25,082 nt of DNA from Bacillota bacterium (GTDB taxonomy: Bacteria; Bacillota; Clostridia; Christensenellales; SZUA-584): contig JAEYPO010000041.1 of assembly GCA_023410595.1 (NCBI GenBank), positions 1 through 25,082 on the forward strand. The letters are read 5' to 3'. The translations under genes and the position numbers were made by a program. Each line of letters begins with the position of its first letter. Positions within the stretch are counted from its first letter, which is position 1. The notes under the pieces were generated by a model that was given only the letters and a program-made list of their open reading frames with translations, searched no databases and had not been told where the DNA came from. Below are positions 1 to 5,958 of this stretch, piece after piece.

Positions 1-34
1 TCTCTACCAATGTAAAATGATTATATGACTGCAT
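1..34 (-). CDS. Transposase N-terminus (partial; IS30-like)
   Basis: Reading leftward from an ATG at 34-32 gives MQSYNHFTLVE before the window ends. GGAGGT lies four bases upstream of the ATG, an excellent ribosome binding site. IS30-family transposases commonly open with a short N-terminus followed by an HLTLEER-like helix, and NHFTLVE fits that pattern. Only 11 codons are visible, so neither integrity nor the catalytic DDE residues can be judged. A 10-bp inverted repeat, TGTAAAATGA at 11-20 against TCATTTTACA at 67-76, pairs the start of the gene with its leader and could fold over the start region. Confidence 0.45.
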   Translation of the reverse strand, partial: MQSYNHFTLVE

Positions 35-122
35 AGTGACCTCCGTGTAAGTGGTGTGTGGTAACTTCATTTTACACCTTGGTTGCTATGTAGTCTCTTT
101 TGTTGCACTTGCAATTATATTC
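1..122 (-). mobile_element. End of a probable IS30-family insertion sequence, running off the left edge
   Basis: The stretch holds the first codons of a transposase-like ORF on the minus strand, with a strong GGAGGT ribosome binding site, followed by about 85 bp of non-coding DNA. It ends near 98-122 in a TTGTTGCACTTGCAATTATA-type sequence that looks to me like an IS30-family terminal inverted repeat. After 122 the sequence changes character to GC-rich repeat remnants. Family assignment rests on 11 residues and one terminal repeat, so it is tentative. The other end lies outside the window. Confidence 0.45.
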
Positions 123-475
123 TAAGCCGAAGGCAAGCGCGCTCAGGGAGCGATGACTACGAAGTGGACGAGCGAGTCGGAGGCTCTGTGACTAGCGTAA
201 GCTGGATGGTAAAGGAGAATGCCGAACGATAGTGATGGCATGCGACTATTACGAACAGAGGAAGGTGGTGCGAAGCGCCGGATGAGGGGCGCAGATATGA
301 AGAAACACCTCATTAGTCCCTGCACTTAATTGTCAGCCCGAATAAATAGGCCATCAATTGATATGAGTGGCGCCGATAGGGTATGCTTCCCCTCTCAGGG
401 AAAGCGGCGCAAAGCGCCTGTAATGAGAAGGAACGATAAAGCCCTTCAGCCGTCCCTTCAACACCCTGCAATAAT
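123..475. repeat. Gene-free stretch with degenerate hairpin repeats
   Basis: No convincing gene is present; short ORFs here lack ribosome binding sites and family resemblance. At 367-418 there is a copy of the repeat that recurs at 10.6-11.2 kb: a GGCGCCGATAGGGT tail at 369-382, then GCTTCCCCTCTCAGGGAAAG and a GGCGC-AAA-GCGCC hairpin ending at 418. A more decayed copy, GTGCGAAGCGCCGGATGAGGGG, lies around 271-292. I read this as a graveyard of repeats next to an IS insertion, downstream of the DUF4097 operon. Confidence 0.5.
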
Positions 476-1450
476 TTACTGCCCTTTGTATACGTTTATA
501 TTGCCCGAATCGACGGACAGCTTTACCATCTCTCCCCCGCCATTGCAGCCGCCCTTTAAGCTTCCGCGGTCTACGCCGCCGCTCACCAGTATGTCAAAAT
601 CGCAGCCCACGTTGCCCGAAGACGTGCTCGCATTGAGTTCAAACGCGGCCTCAGGATTAAGGCGCAGCTTAATGTTGCCGCTCGATACTTTTGCTTTTAT
701 CGCCGATACCTGCTGACCCGACAGTCTGATGTCTATATTGCCCGACGTATTGTCGGCGTCTACGGTTCCCGAAACGGCAGTTATGTCTATGTTGCCCGAC
801 GTATTGCGTACGTTTATAGGCCCGCTGTTATTTTCTATGCGCACGTTGCCCGACGTACAGTTCGCATCGACGCCCGTAAAATCGCATTCGCTCACCGTCA
901 CATTGCCCGACGAGAGGCTGCAGCGCAGCGCGCCTCCCTTACAGCCCATAAGCTTTATATTCCCGCTCGCGTTAATCACCGTAACTTCCTTACCGTGTAT
1001 CTCATTTACATTGACGTCTCCCGACGAATTGATTATCTTAAGGTCTGCCGCGAGCTGCTGCGGCAGGCGTATCGTCATCTTGATGTTGTTTTCATGAATG
1101 AGCGGCAGGTCTCCCGGGTCGAACTCTATGGCCAGTTTGCCGTCATTGTTTGTGACATAGAGGTATTTGTCCTTTTTCTCCGCGACGTTTATATAGCCTT
1201 TAAGCGCTACGCCCGGCTCGCCCGCCTCAACTGTAACGTTTCCCATAGGCAGCGAAACAAAAACCTCACTTAAGCCGCTTAAGTCGACCTTCGCGCTCTC
1301 GTCGATGTCTACGCGGCTGCCTCCGACGCCGCGGCCCCAGCCAAGCCCGAACCAGTTCGAGGCGTCAGAATTAAGCGATACCACCACAATTCCCGCAATA
1401 AATATTATGCAAACGAACAGCACTATTATTGCCGCTTTTTTAACGTTCAT
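476..1450 (-). CDS. DUF4097-family beta-repeat membrane-anchored protein (distal copy)
   Basis: This 324-aa protein has one N-terminal hydrophobic anchor (about residues 5-27) and then a long series of short strands carrying an SGN(I/V)-type repeat, e.g. SSGDVNV, ASGNIKL, SSGNVTV, TSGNVRI and TSGNIDI. That is the hallmark of DUF4097, a right-handed beta-solenoid-like family often labelled putative adhesin. The bulk should lie outside the membrane. The start is ATG at 1450 with GGAGGG about 7 bases upstream. It is the last gene of the operon begun by padR and is a diverged paralogue of the gene at 1917-2900. In related loci the PadR/DUF1700/DUF4097 set is linked to envelope sensing or stress, but no biochemical role is established. 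The family call is firm; the function is not known. Confidence 0.85.
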   Translation of the reverse strand: MNVKKAAIIVLFVCIIFIAGIVVVSLNSDASNWFGLGWGRGVGGSRVDIDESAKVDLSGLSEVFVSLPMGNVTVEAGEPGVALKGYINVAEKKDKYLYVTNNDGKLAIEFDPGDLPLIHENNIKMTIRLPQQLAADLKIINSSGDVNVNEIHGKEVTVINASGNIKLMGCKGGALRCSLSSGNVTVSECDFTGVDANCTSGNVRIENNSGPINVRNTSGNIDITAVSGTVDADNTSGNIDIRLSGQQVSAIKAKVSSGNIKLRLNPEAAFELNASTSSGNVGCDFDILVSGGVDRGSLKGGCNGGGEMVKLSVDSGNINVYKGQ

Positions 1451-1474
1451 TGATTACCCTCCTTTATTTTTTTA

Positions 1475-1855
1475 TTATTGTTTTGTCCCGCAGTAAGGGC
1501 AATGCGGAAAGCTTTTATCGAAGCGCTTACCGCAATTCGGGCAGACGGCGTAAAAGCCGCTGAATTCACCAAACCCGCCCGAGACCTTTTCAAGCTGCGA
1601 AAAGTCCACAGTATCGGCGTCCTTTAAAACCTGTGCATATTCCTTCGGCGCTTCGTACAGCGCGCCACAGCAGCGCAGCCGCACAAAACACCGCTTGTTC
1701 CATTTAAAAACAGGTATGAAGAATATATGAAAATACGTATAGCGCATGAAAAGGGAAGCTGCCGTCATTCTGCCGCAGTCCGGGCAGACAACAGAGGCAA
1801 ACGTCTTTATATCCTTCTCTTTGCGCTCTACGCCGAATATGCCTATGAAAAACAT
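1475..1855 (-). CDS. Zinc-ribbon domain protein
   Basis: From the ATG at 1855 the protein is 126 aa, opening MFFIGIFGVERKEK, as zinc-ribbon proteins of this family do. Cysteine pairs CPDC (about residues 24-27), CC (about 62-63), CPNC (about 105-108) and CPYC near the C-terminus can bind zinc. A hydrophobic aromatic stretch (YTYFHIFFIPVFKWN) lies between the first two clusters and may associate with the membrane. An in-frame ATG at 1879 would add eight residues, but its ribosome binding site is poor, while GGAG lies 8 bases before 1855. The gene sits between two DUF4097 genes (25 bp to the next), so it is probably part of the same envelope operon. Its function is unknown. Confidence 0.75.
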   Translation of the reverse strand: MFFIGIFGVERKEKDIKTFASVVCPDCGRMTAASLFMRYTYFHIFFIPVFKWNKRCFVRLRCCGALYEAPKEYAQVLKDADTVDFSQLEKVSGGFGEFSGFYAVCPNCGKRFDKSFPHCPYCGTKQ

Positions 1856-1879
1856 GGAGGCGACTCCTTTCGCCTCCAT
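1854..1879 (-). promoter_or_regulatory. Hairpin enclosing the ribosome binding site of the zinc-ribbon gene
   Basis: ATGGAGGCG (1854-1862) and CGCCTCCAT (1871-1879) are perfect 9-bp inverted arms around an 8-base loop. On the mRNA the loop is AAAGGAGU, the Shine-Dalgarno sequence, and the 3' arm runs into the AUG at 1855. The hairpin could tune translation of this gene relative to its operon neighbours. The structure is seen; the regulatory role is inferred. Confidence 0.45.
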
Positions 1880-1916
1880 TATATTCTTATTAATGCAATT
1901 TATAAATACCTTCGGC

Positions 1917-2900
1917 CTATTTTCCTATTATGCTTATATCGCCCGAAGTCGACGAGAGGCTTACCGCTTTGCCTCCCCCGTTGCACGAGCCCGATATGCT
2001 CTCGCCCACAAACGAATCGGGCAGCGTGCCAGATACGGTAACAGGAAGATCGCTCGTTATATCGCCCGACGTAGCGTTTGCCTTTAAGTCAAACGCGGCG
2101 TCCTTCGGTACGAAAAACCTTAAATTGGCGCTTGTCATATTTACCGTAACGGGCCCGATATTGCGGCCTGCCATGTCTAAGGAGACGTCGCCCGACGTAC
2201 AGCCTATATCTATAGCGCCCTCAGCGCCCCCGACGTCGATATCGCCCGATGTTGCTCGCACTTTAACGGAGCCTGAGGCGTCCTTAATCGTCGTGTTGCC
2301 CGAGTGGCAGAACGTGTCTATGCTGCCTATAGAGGACGACGCTATAAACGTATCGCCGGACGACGCGTCGCTGTCGAGCATTACAGCCTTGCAGTCTTCT
2401 ATCTTTAAATTGCCGCTTGAACGTGATACCGCGAGATCGCCGAACTGCATGCCCGACATATCTATATTGCCCGAGCTGCAGACTATTTTAGCATCAAGAA
2501 TGTTATCACCCGGCAGATACACCGTCAGTTTGAGGCTGCTGTACAGACTGAGCGTGAAGATGTCCCGCTCTACCTTTATGTTCAGCGTTTCGCCCTGCTT
2601 ACTTACGGTAAGATGCGGTTTCTGCGGTATAGGAGATATTACGGTCCCATTGAGCGTAACGCTCGCCTTATCCGCTTCGACGAAGTGGATATCCGCCGAA
2701 GCGCATTCTACCCACAGCGTCTTAACGCCGCTCATGTCCAGATCTCCATTCTCGCTGATATTAACGTTGCTTCCGCCGAATATTGTGCCAAAATCCGAAT
2801 TACCGCTTCCGTAGAGTATACCGAGCGTTATACCCACGCCTAAAGCAGCCACTGCAAAAATGCAGGAAAATATGATGACTAATTTCTTAGTTCTGCTCAT
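1917..2900 (-). CDS. DUF4097-family beta-repeat membrane-anchored protein (proximal copy)
   Basis: This 327-aa protein has an N-terminal membrane anchor (about residues 7-30) followed by repeated SSGDI/TSGDV-type strands (SSGNIDM, SSGNLKI, SSGDTFI, TSGDIDV, TSGDVSL, TSGDITS, TSGDISI). The pattern matches DUF4097. It overlaps the 3' end of the DUF1700 gene by 14 bp, the usual arrangement for translationally coupled partners. The distal copy at 476-1450 has the same architecture and even the same SCNGGG motif before the C-terminal strand, so the two arose by duplication. Most of the protein should be extracytoplasmic. No catalytic motif is visible. Confidence 0.87.
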   Translation of the reverse strand: MSRTKKLVIIFSCIFAVAALGVGITLGILYGSGNSDFGTIFGGSNVNISENGDLDMSGVKTLWVECASADIHFVEADKASVTLNGTVISPIPQKPHLTVSKQGETLNIKVERDIFTLSLYSSLKLTVYLPGDNILDAKIVCSSGNIDMSGMQFGDLAVSRSSGNLKIEDCKAVMLDSDASSGDTFIASSSIGSIDTFCHSGNTTIKDASGSVKVRATSGDIDVGGAEGAIDIGCTSGDVSLDMAGRNIGPVTVNMTSANLRFFVPKDAAFDLKANATSGDITSDLPVTVSGTLPDSFVGESISGSCNGGGKAVSLSSTSGDISIIGK

Positions 2901-3462
2901 CTTCGAGCCCTCCTTTTATACCCCTTCTTGTCATGTTCAAAAAACGCATATTTCCCTTCGCGAACAGCCCCGCGAGCTTCATTATACCTATAAACCCGAG
3001 CACGGAAAGCGCTGCGAGCGCTATGCCGGCAAATATGCAAAGCAGCGTCCCCGGCAGGAACGCCCCCAGGCTTATCAGCGAGAATATAATCGTTGCCGCC
3101 GACGCCAGCCCCATGCTGCACACCGCTATATACAGTGCCGCTATCACGATATAGCCGACGCCCACGACGCATACCGCGTAGAAGAAGTTCGCTATGCCAA
3201 GCCCCGCCGAAGCCGCCACCGCCCTGCCCATGCTCTTAAAAGTCTTTTTCTGGTTCGCTTCCTCTATCATCTTCTGCATGTAATACTCTTTTGCTATCTT
3301 GCGCGGGTCTCCGAGACGCTCACAGACAGACGCTTCGTCTCTGCCTTCCTTTGCGGCGCACGAAAAATATTCGCCGAAATCCGCCATGATCTCGTCGTGC
3401 TCCTCCTTAGTCATCTTTTTCAGATGGCTGGAGAGCTGTTTTAAATACTCAGTTCTGTTCAC
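2887..3462 (-). CDS. DUF1700-family membrane protein
   Basis: The protein has a charged cytoplasmic N-terminal segment (MNRTEYLKQLSSHLKKM...DEIMADFGEYF, about residues 1-80) and then several membrane segments over about residues 85-185. This is the DUF1700 architecture. I place the start at the GTG at 3462, which gives the family-typical MNRTEYL and puts AGGAGG 8 bases upstream; the ATG two codons earlier is too close to that site. That gives 191 aa. It overlaps padR upstream and the DUF4097 gene downstream, implying coupled expression. DUF1700 proteins are regularly co-encoded with PadR and DUF4097; their molecular role is not established. Confidence 0.85.
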   Translation of the reverse strand: MNRTEYLKQLSSHLKKMTKEEHDEIMADFGEYFSCAAKEGRDEASVCERLGDPRKIAKEYYMQKMIEEANQKKTFKSMGRAVAASAGLGIANFFYAVCVVGVGYIVIAALYIAVCSMGLASAATIIFSLISLGAFLPGTLLCIFAGIALAALSVLGFIGIMKLAGLFAKGNMRFLNMTRRGIKGGLEDEQN

Positions 3463-3778
3463 ACACATTCCCTCCTATGATCGAGTTTACCCCCCGCAAG
3501 AATTCGTTCCATTCGTCGAGATACATAATCCTTGTATTATCGCCTTTCTCCGTCAGCCTGTAATACTTTCTCGGCGGACCTTCACTCGATTCTTCAAGAT
3601 ACGTTTCCACGTAGCCTTCGTTTTTAAGCCGCCGCAGCAGCGGGTATATTGTGCCTTCGGATATCTCTATGCCCTTTGATATTTCCGCGATAAGCTCATA
3701 TCCGTATTTGTCGTCACGCTTCAGCAATGACAGCACGCAAAGCTCGAGCACGCCTTTTTTAAGCTGTATGTTCAACAA
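3449..3778 (-). CDS. PadR-family transcriptional regulator
   Basis: This 109-aa protein has a winged-helix fold, with LKKGVLELCVLSLLKRDDKYGYELIAEI and the family signature EGTIYPLLRRLKNEGYVET...PPRKYYRLTEKG (about residues 10-80). It starts with TTG at 3778, preceded by a near-ideal GGAGGTGAT. As first gene of the DUF1700/DUF4097 operon it very likely represses its own promoter, which overlaps several perfect dyads. PadR proteins in such loci lack a separate sensor domain, so the ligand or stress signal cannot be read from the sequence. Length and motifs are complete. Confidence 0.92.
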   Translation of the reverse strand: MLNIQLKKGVLELCVLSLLKRDDKYGYELIAEISKGIEISEGTIYPLLRRLKNEGYVETYLEESSEGPPRKYYRLTEKGDNTRIMYLDEWNEFLRGVNSIIGGNVCEQN

Positions 3779-3792
3779 GCGATCACCTCCTA

Positions 3793-3844
3793 TACCATGT
3801 TGACAGATACACTATACCACATGGTACCTTACATTGCAAGGTAC
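3793..3844 (-). promoter_or_regulatory. padR operon promoter with overlapping operator dyads
   Basis: On the minus strand TTGCAA (3839-3834) and TATAGT (3816-3811) are separated by 17 bp. Perfect inverted repeats overlie them: TACCATGT (3793-3800) with ACATGGTA (3819-3826), TACCA-CA-TGGTA (3815-3826), and GTACCTT (3824-3830) with AAGGTAC (3838-3844). The dyads cover both the -35 and the -10, which fits repression by PadR. Operator function is inferred. Confidence 0.7.
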
Positions 3845-4028
3845 TGTAGAAAATTTTTTGAGATTTTTGGGCTCTTTTAAAGAATTGTGTTGATAAAATT
3901 GAGTGATTATGAATTGGATTATAATAGATAATCTATTTGGATATTAAGTTATACCTAAATAATAACGATATTACTAATATAATATTCCATATATGTTTTA
4001 ATATTATATTAATAGTTTATAATAGGTA

Positions 4029-4056
4029 TTGACAACCATAGCAGCAAGCCTATAAT
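4029..4056 (+). promoter_or_regulatory. Promoter of the type III toxin-antitoxin locus
   Basis: A consensus TTGACA (4029-4034) and a consensus TATAAT (4051-4056) are 16 bp apart. Transcription should begin near 4062-4064, just before the antitoxin RNA leader. Both hexamers being perfect predicts strong expression, as needed for an antitoxin RNA in excess. Confidence 0.85.
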
Positions 4057-4092
4057 ATATAGTGTACTAAAAATGCGGCGATTGCATAACAT

Positions 4093-4118
4093 ATTAATGA
4101 TGATTTCTCATCATTAAT
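4093..4118 (+). other. Perfect 11-bp hairpin in the antitoxin RNA leader
   Basis: ATTAATGATGA (4093-4103) and TCATCATTAAT (4108-4118) are perfect inverted arms around a TTTC loop. It lies just before repeat 1, and its 3' end plus the next bases (TTAATGC) copy the end of each repeat. It could cap the 5' end of the RNA or derive from a decayed fourth repeat. Confidence 0.6.
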
Positions 4119-4121
4119 GCT

Positions 4122-4226
4122 CGGTGTGTCGCTACCGAAAACGCGATTTTAATGCACAGTATGTCGCTACTGTAAATGCGATATTAATGCACGGTGTGTC
4201 GCTACCGAAAGTGCGATTTTAATGCA
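4122..4226 (+). repeat. Tandem array of three 35-bp units
   Basis: Units 1 and 3 differ at only a few positions, all in the AAAAC/AAAGT linker between the two stems. Unit 2 differs at about six positions, two of which form a compensated base pair. There are no unique spacers between units, so this is not a CRISPR array. Confidence 0.95.
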
Positions 4227-4228
4227 GG

Positions 4229-4257
4229 GACGGATTTTTGATCCGTCTCTTTTATTT
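4229..4257 (+). terminator. Terminator between antitoxin RNA and toxin gene
   Basis: GACGGAT (4229-4235) pairs with ATCCGTC (4241-4247) around a TTTTG loop, followed by TCTTTTATTT. An attenuating terminator between the RNA repeats and the toxin gene is a standard part of type III loci: most transcripts stop here and give antitoxin only, and read-through gives toxin mRNA. Confidence 0.85.
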
Positions 4258-4271
4258 CGGGGTATAATAGT

Positions 4272-4739
4272 ATGCTTAAATTCTACGATGTAGATTCTTG
4301 TTACACGGATTATTTAAGAAAATATGATAACCAAATACCTTTCATAAAATATAACGGGAAAGATAAGTTTCTATGTGGTGTTGTTCTTCATATAGACGAA
4401 ATATCTTATTATGCTCCAATTTCTTCAAATAAAAATATACAGAGAACTAATTTGCCTATTTATAATTCAAATGGAGATGTTATATCAACTATACGATTTT
4501 GTTTCATGTTCCCCGCAATTGCTGATGTGTTGCATGAAAAAGATTTTGCTCAAGAAGATTTGAAAGATTCTAAATATACAGATTTATTAAAAATAGAACA
4601 TGAATATTGTAGAAAAAATGAAATTAAAATTAATCAAAAGGCATTATCTGTTTATAGAATAGGTTGTAATAAGAATCATCCATTTAATTATACCTGTTGC
4701 AATTTTAAAAAACTTGAAAGTATATATCTGGAATATTAA
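4272..4739 (+). CDS. toxN: Type III toxin-antitoxin endoribonuclease, ToxN/AbiQ family
   Basis: This 155-aa protein matches the ToxN/AbiQ family from end to end: N-terminal KFYDVDSCYTDYLRKYD, then KYNGKDKFLCGVVL (about residues 26-39), the conserved YYAPISS (46-52, carrying the serine that aligns with the catalytic region), IRFCFMFPA (74-82) and a C-terminal CNFKKLESIY (143-152). Family members are sequence-specific ribonucleases that cut mRNA and also process their own antitoxin RNA, and several abort phage infection. It is slightly shorter than Pectobacterium ToxN (171 aa) but has no obvious loss. The start ATG has a weak GGGGT site about 9 bases upstream, consistent with low toxin translation. 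It is much more AT-rich than the flanking genes, suggesting horizontal acquisition. Family recognition is confident; phage defence is inferred. Confidence 0.93.
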   Translation: MLKFYDVDSCYTDYLRKYDNQIPFIKYNGKDKFLCGVVLHIDEISYYAPISSNKNIQRTNLPIYNSNGDVISTIRFCFMFPAIADVLHEKDFAQEDLKDSKYTDLLKIEHEYCRKNEIKINQKALSVYRIGCNKNHPFNYTCCNFKKLESIYLEY

Positions 4740-4791
4740 TAATACTGATTAATGTTAGCCGATTTAATAGAACATTCCAATTTTGTAAACA

Positions 4792-5303
4792 TTAAATAAC
4801 AAACTTATAAGATGAAATATATTTTCTTATAGCTCTGCCTTTTGTATTTTTACAGACGAAATAAACTTTATAGGTTTTATCCTTAATATTTTCTTCTTCA
4901 ATATCTTCTTCTGGGCGACACTTTAAGAATAATGCAACATGGTTTTTGGCGGTAGATTAATAATTTTAAATTGTTTTATCCATGTTATATTTTCATCGGA
5001 AGTTGGTATAGTCTCTCTATCTCTAATTAGTGCATTAATTTTCTGTTCATTCCCAATTAATTCAATATGAAAATCATATAGTGATTTTGGAGAGTCAGAT
5101 TTATTATAAACAACTAATTCAAAATAGAGCCTTGCTTCTTCTCTAAAATCTAATTCCAAAAATTTAAAATCTACTTTCCCTATATTGCGTAGAAAGTAAG
5201 TTGTAACTAATGTCACTATAAGAGTTAAGATTGAAGCAAATACAGATTGATATGCAATAAGAAAATCCCAAATGGTTTTTACACTTTCGTTTGTTTCAGG
5301 CAA
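4792..5303 (-). pseudogene. Single-pass membrane protein gene with an apparent frameshift
   Basis: From a TTG at 5303 (GGGGGAG 7-8 bases upstream) the frame encodes a charged start, one membrane segment (about residues 10-38: FLIAYQSVFASILTLIVTLVTTYFL) and a beta-rich soluble part, then stops at 4923 after 126 aa (TMLHYS tail). The neighbouring frame is open exactly from there to 4792 and encodes a sensible continuation, NHVALFLKCRPEEDIEEENI and onward, ending YKFVI. The switch point is a run of five T (4943-4947). One extra T would join both parts into a 170-aa protein reading PPKNHVALFLKC. So this is either a real one-base deletion or a homopolymer error. I do not recognise the family. It is AT-rich and points tail-to-tail at toxN, so it probably came with the same island. 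Confidence 0.6.
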
Positions 5304-5530
5304 CCTTAAACTCCCCCAGTCTCAAACTCTTATTAGTCTCATGGACATTATTCAGATACGATTCAACCAATATCCCCGTAGTATCATCAACTTTTATTAT
5401 AATCAAGAAATATGAAAAAACAAACCACATTTTGTCTACCATTGCCACAAAAAGGGCGGTATAATAAAAAAGACCCTCTTATGCGTAAGACTAAGCAGCG
5501 ATTTTCGCTGATATATTAAGGAGTATCCAC
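5304..5530. other. Intergenic region with small dyads before the VOC gene
   Basis: AT content falls back to backbone level across this stretch, marking the right edge of the AT-rich island. A TATAAT at 5460-5465 may be the -10 of the VOC gene, but no good -35 is visible. TCTTA-TGCG-TAAGA (5477-5490) and CAGCGA-TTT-TCGCTG (5496-5510) are perfect small hairpins in the leader. Neither has a U-tract, so they are not terminators. Confidence 0.35.
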
Positions 5531-5911
5531 ATGAGAATAAAGTTTCATACCACGATCATTTTCACGGGAGATATAGCGGCCTCAAAGGAGTTTTACCACG
5601 GACTGCTCGGCCTTGAGGTGCTGCAGGACGCAGGTTCCTTCGTACTGCTGGAGGGAAACCTCGGGCTGCACAAGACCGAAGTTTTTTACGAGTATATAGG
5701 AAAGCAATACAGCGGCGAGGCTATGGGCAGAGACAACCTCGACCTTTACTTCACGACCGACGATCTTGAGGCGGCCGAGGGGCGTCTAAAAGAAGCGGGT
5801 ATTAAGTTCATCCACGGAATAAAGAAGTACCCCTGGGGCGAGAAGCTGTTCCGCGTTTACGATCCCGACGGACACATAGTCGAGATAGGAGACTCAGCGC
5901 AGACAGCCTGA
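5531..5911 (+). CDS. VOC (glyoxalase/bleomycin-resistance) superfamily protein
   Basis: This 126-aa protein has paired beta-alpha-beta-beta-beta modules: HTTIIFTGDIAASKEFYHGLLGLEVL opens the first and DDLEAAEGRLKEAGIKFI...GEKLFRVYDPDGHIVEIGD closes the second. His6 and the glutamate in the terminal HIVEIGD are at places where VOC proteins bind metal. The substrate cannot be told from the sequence: relatives include glyoxalase I, antibiotic-binding proteins and dioxygenases. AGGAG lies 7 bases before the ATG. It reads the same way as recX, 47 bp downstream, but recX has its own promoter-like sequence, so the two need not be one operon. Confidence 0.85.
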   Translation: MRIKFHTTIIFTGDIAASKEFYHGLLGLEVLQDAGSFVLLEGNLGLHKTEVFYEYIGKQYSGEAMGRDNLDLYFTTDDLEAAEGRLKEAGIKFIHGIKKYPWGEKLFRVYDPDGHIVEIGDSAQTA

Positions 5912-5923
5912 GTTAAATTCGGC

Positions 5924-5952
5924 TTTAAGTTTCCGCGGCAATCATATATAAT
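5924..5952 (+). promoter_or_regulatory. Promoter of the recX-nnrDE operon, possibly leaderless
   Basis: A consensus TATAAT (5947-5952) ends only six bases before the recX ATG at 5959, with a weak TTTAAG (5924-5929) 17 bp upstream. Transcription would begin at or next to the A of the ATG. No Shine-Dalgarno sequence is present, in contrast to nearly every other gene here. Confidence 0.5.
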
Positions 5953-5958
5953 CCAAAT

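Larger units (their letters stand above)
4063..4226 (+). ncRNA. toxI: ToxI/antiQ-type antitoxin RNA with three 35-nt repeats
   Basis: Three head-to-tail 35-nt repeats lie at 4122-4156, 4157-4191 and 4192-4226, each ending TTTTAATGCA or TATTAATGCA. Each can form an H-type pseudoknot. Stem 1 pairs repeat positions 1-4 with 13-16 (CGGT/ACCG in repeats 1 and 3, CAGT/ACTG in repeat 2, a compensatory change). Stem 2 pairs TCGC at 8-11 with GCGA at 22-25 in all three. In characterised type III systems such repeats are cut by the toxin and the pseudoknots assemble with it into an inactive ring. Three 35-nt units resemble lactococcal antiQ, which has about 2.8 repeats of 35 nt. The 5' boundary is estimated from the promoter. 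The exact processing register is unknown. Confidence 0.88.

Noticed and set aside
143..325. 60-codon minus-strand ORF near the left edge
   Set aside because: It lies in degenerate repeat DNA, lacks a ribosome binding site and resembles nothing known.
330..716. 128-codon plus-strand ORF
   Set aside because: It runs from a repeat into the antisense of the distal DUF4097 gene.
1930..2814. Long plus-strand ORF opposite the proximal DUF4097 gene
   Set aside because: It is the mirror of a repetitive real gene, has no ribosome binding site and no family resemblance.
4122..4226. Short direct repeats that could suggest a CRISPR array
   Set aside because: The 35-bp units abut with no spacers, vary from unit to unit and form pseudoknots next to a ToxN gene; no cas genes are present.
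4263..4268. TATAAT just upstream of the toxN ATG as a separate promoter
   Set aside because: It ends three bases before the start codon and has no -35; read-through from the antitoxin promoter explains toxin expression.
5477..5510. Two small hairpins before the VOC gene as a terminator or riboswitch
   Set aside because: The stems are 5-6 bp, with no U-tract and no known riboswitch core.
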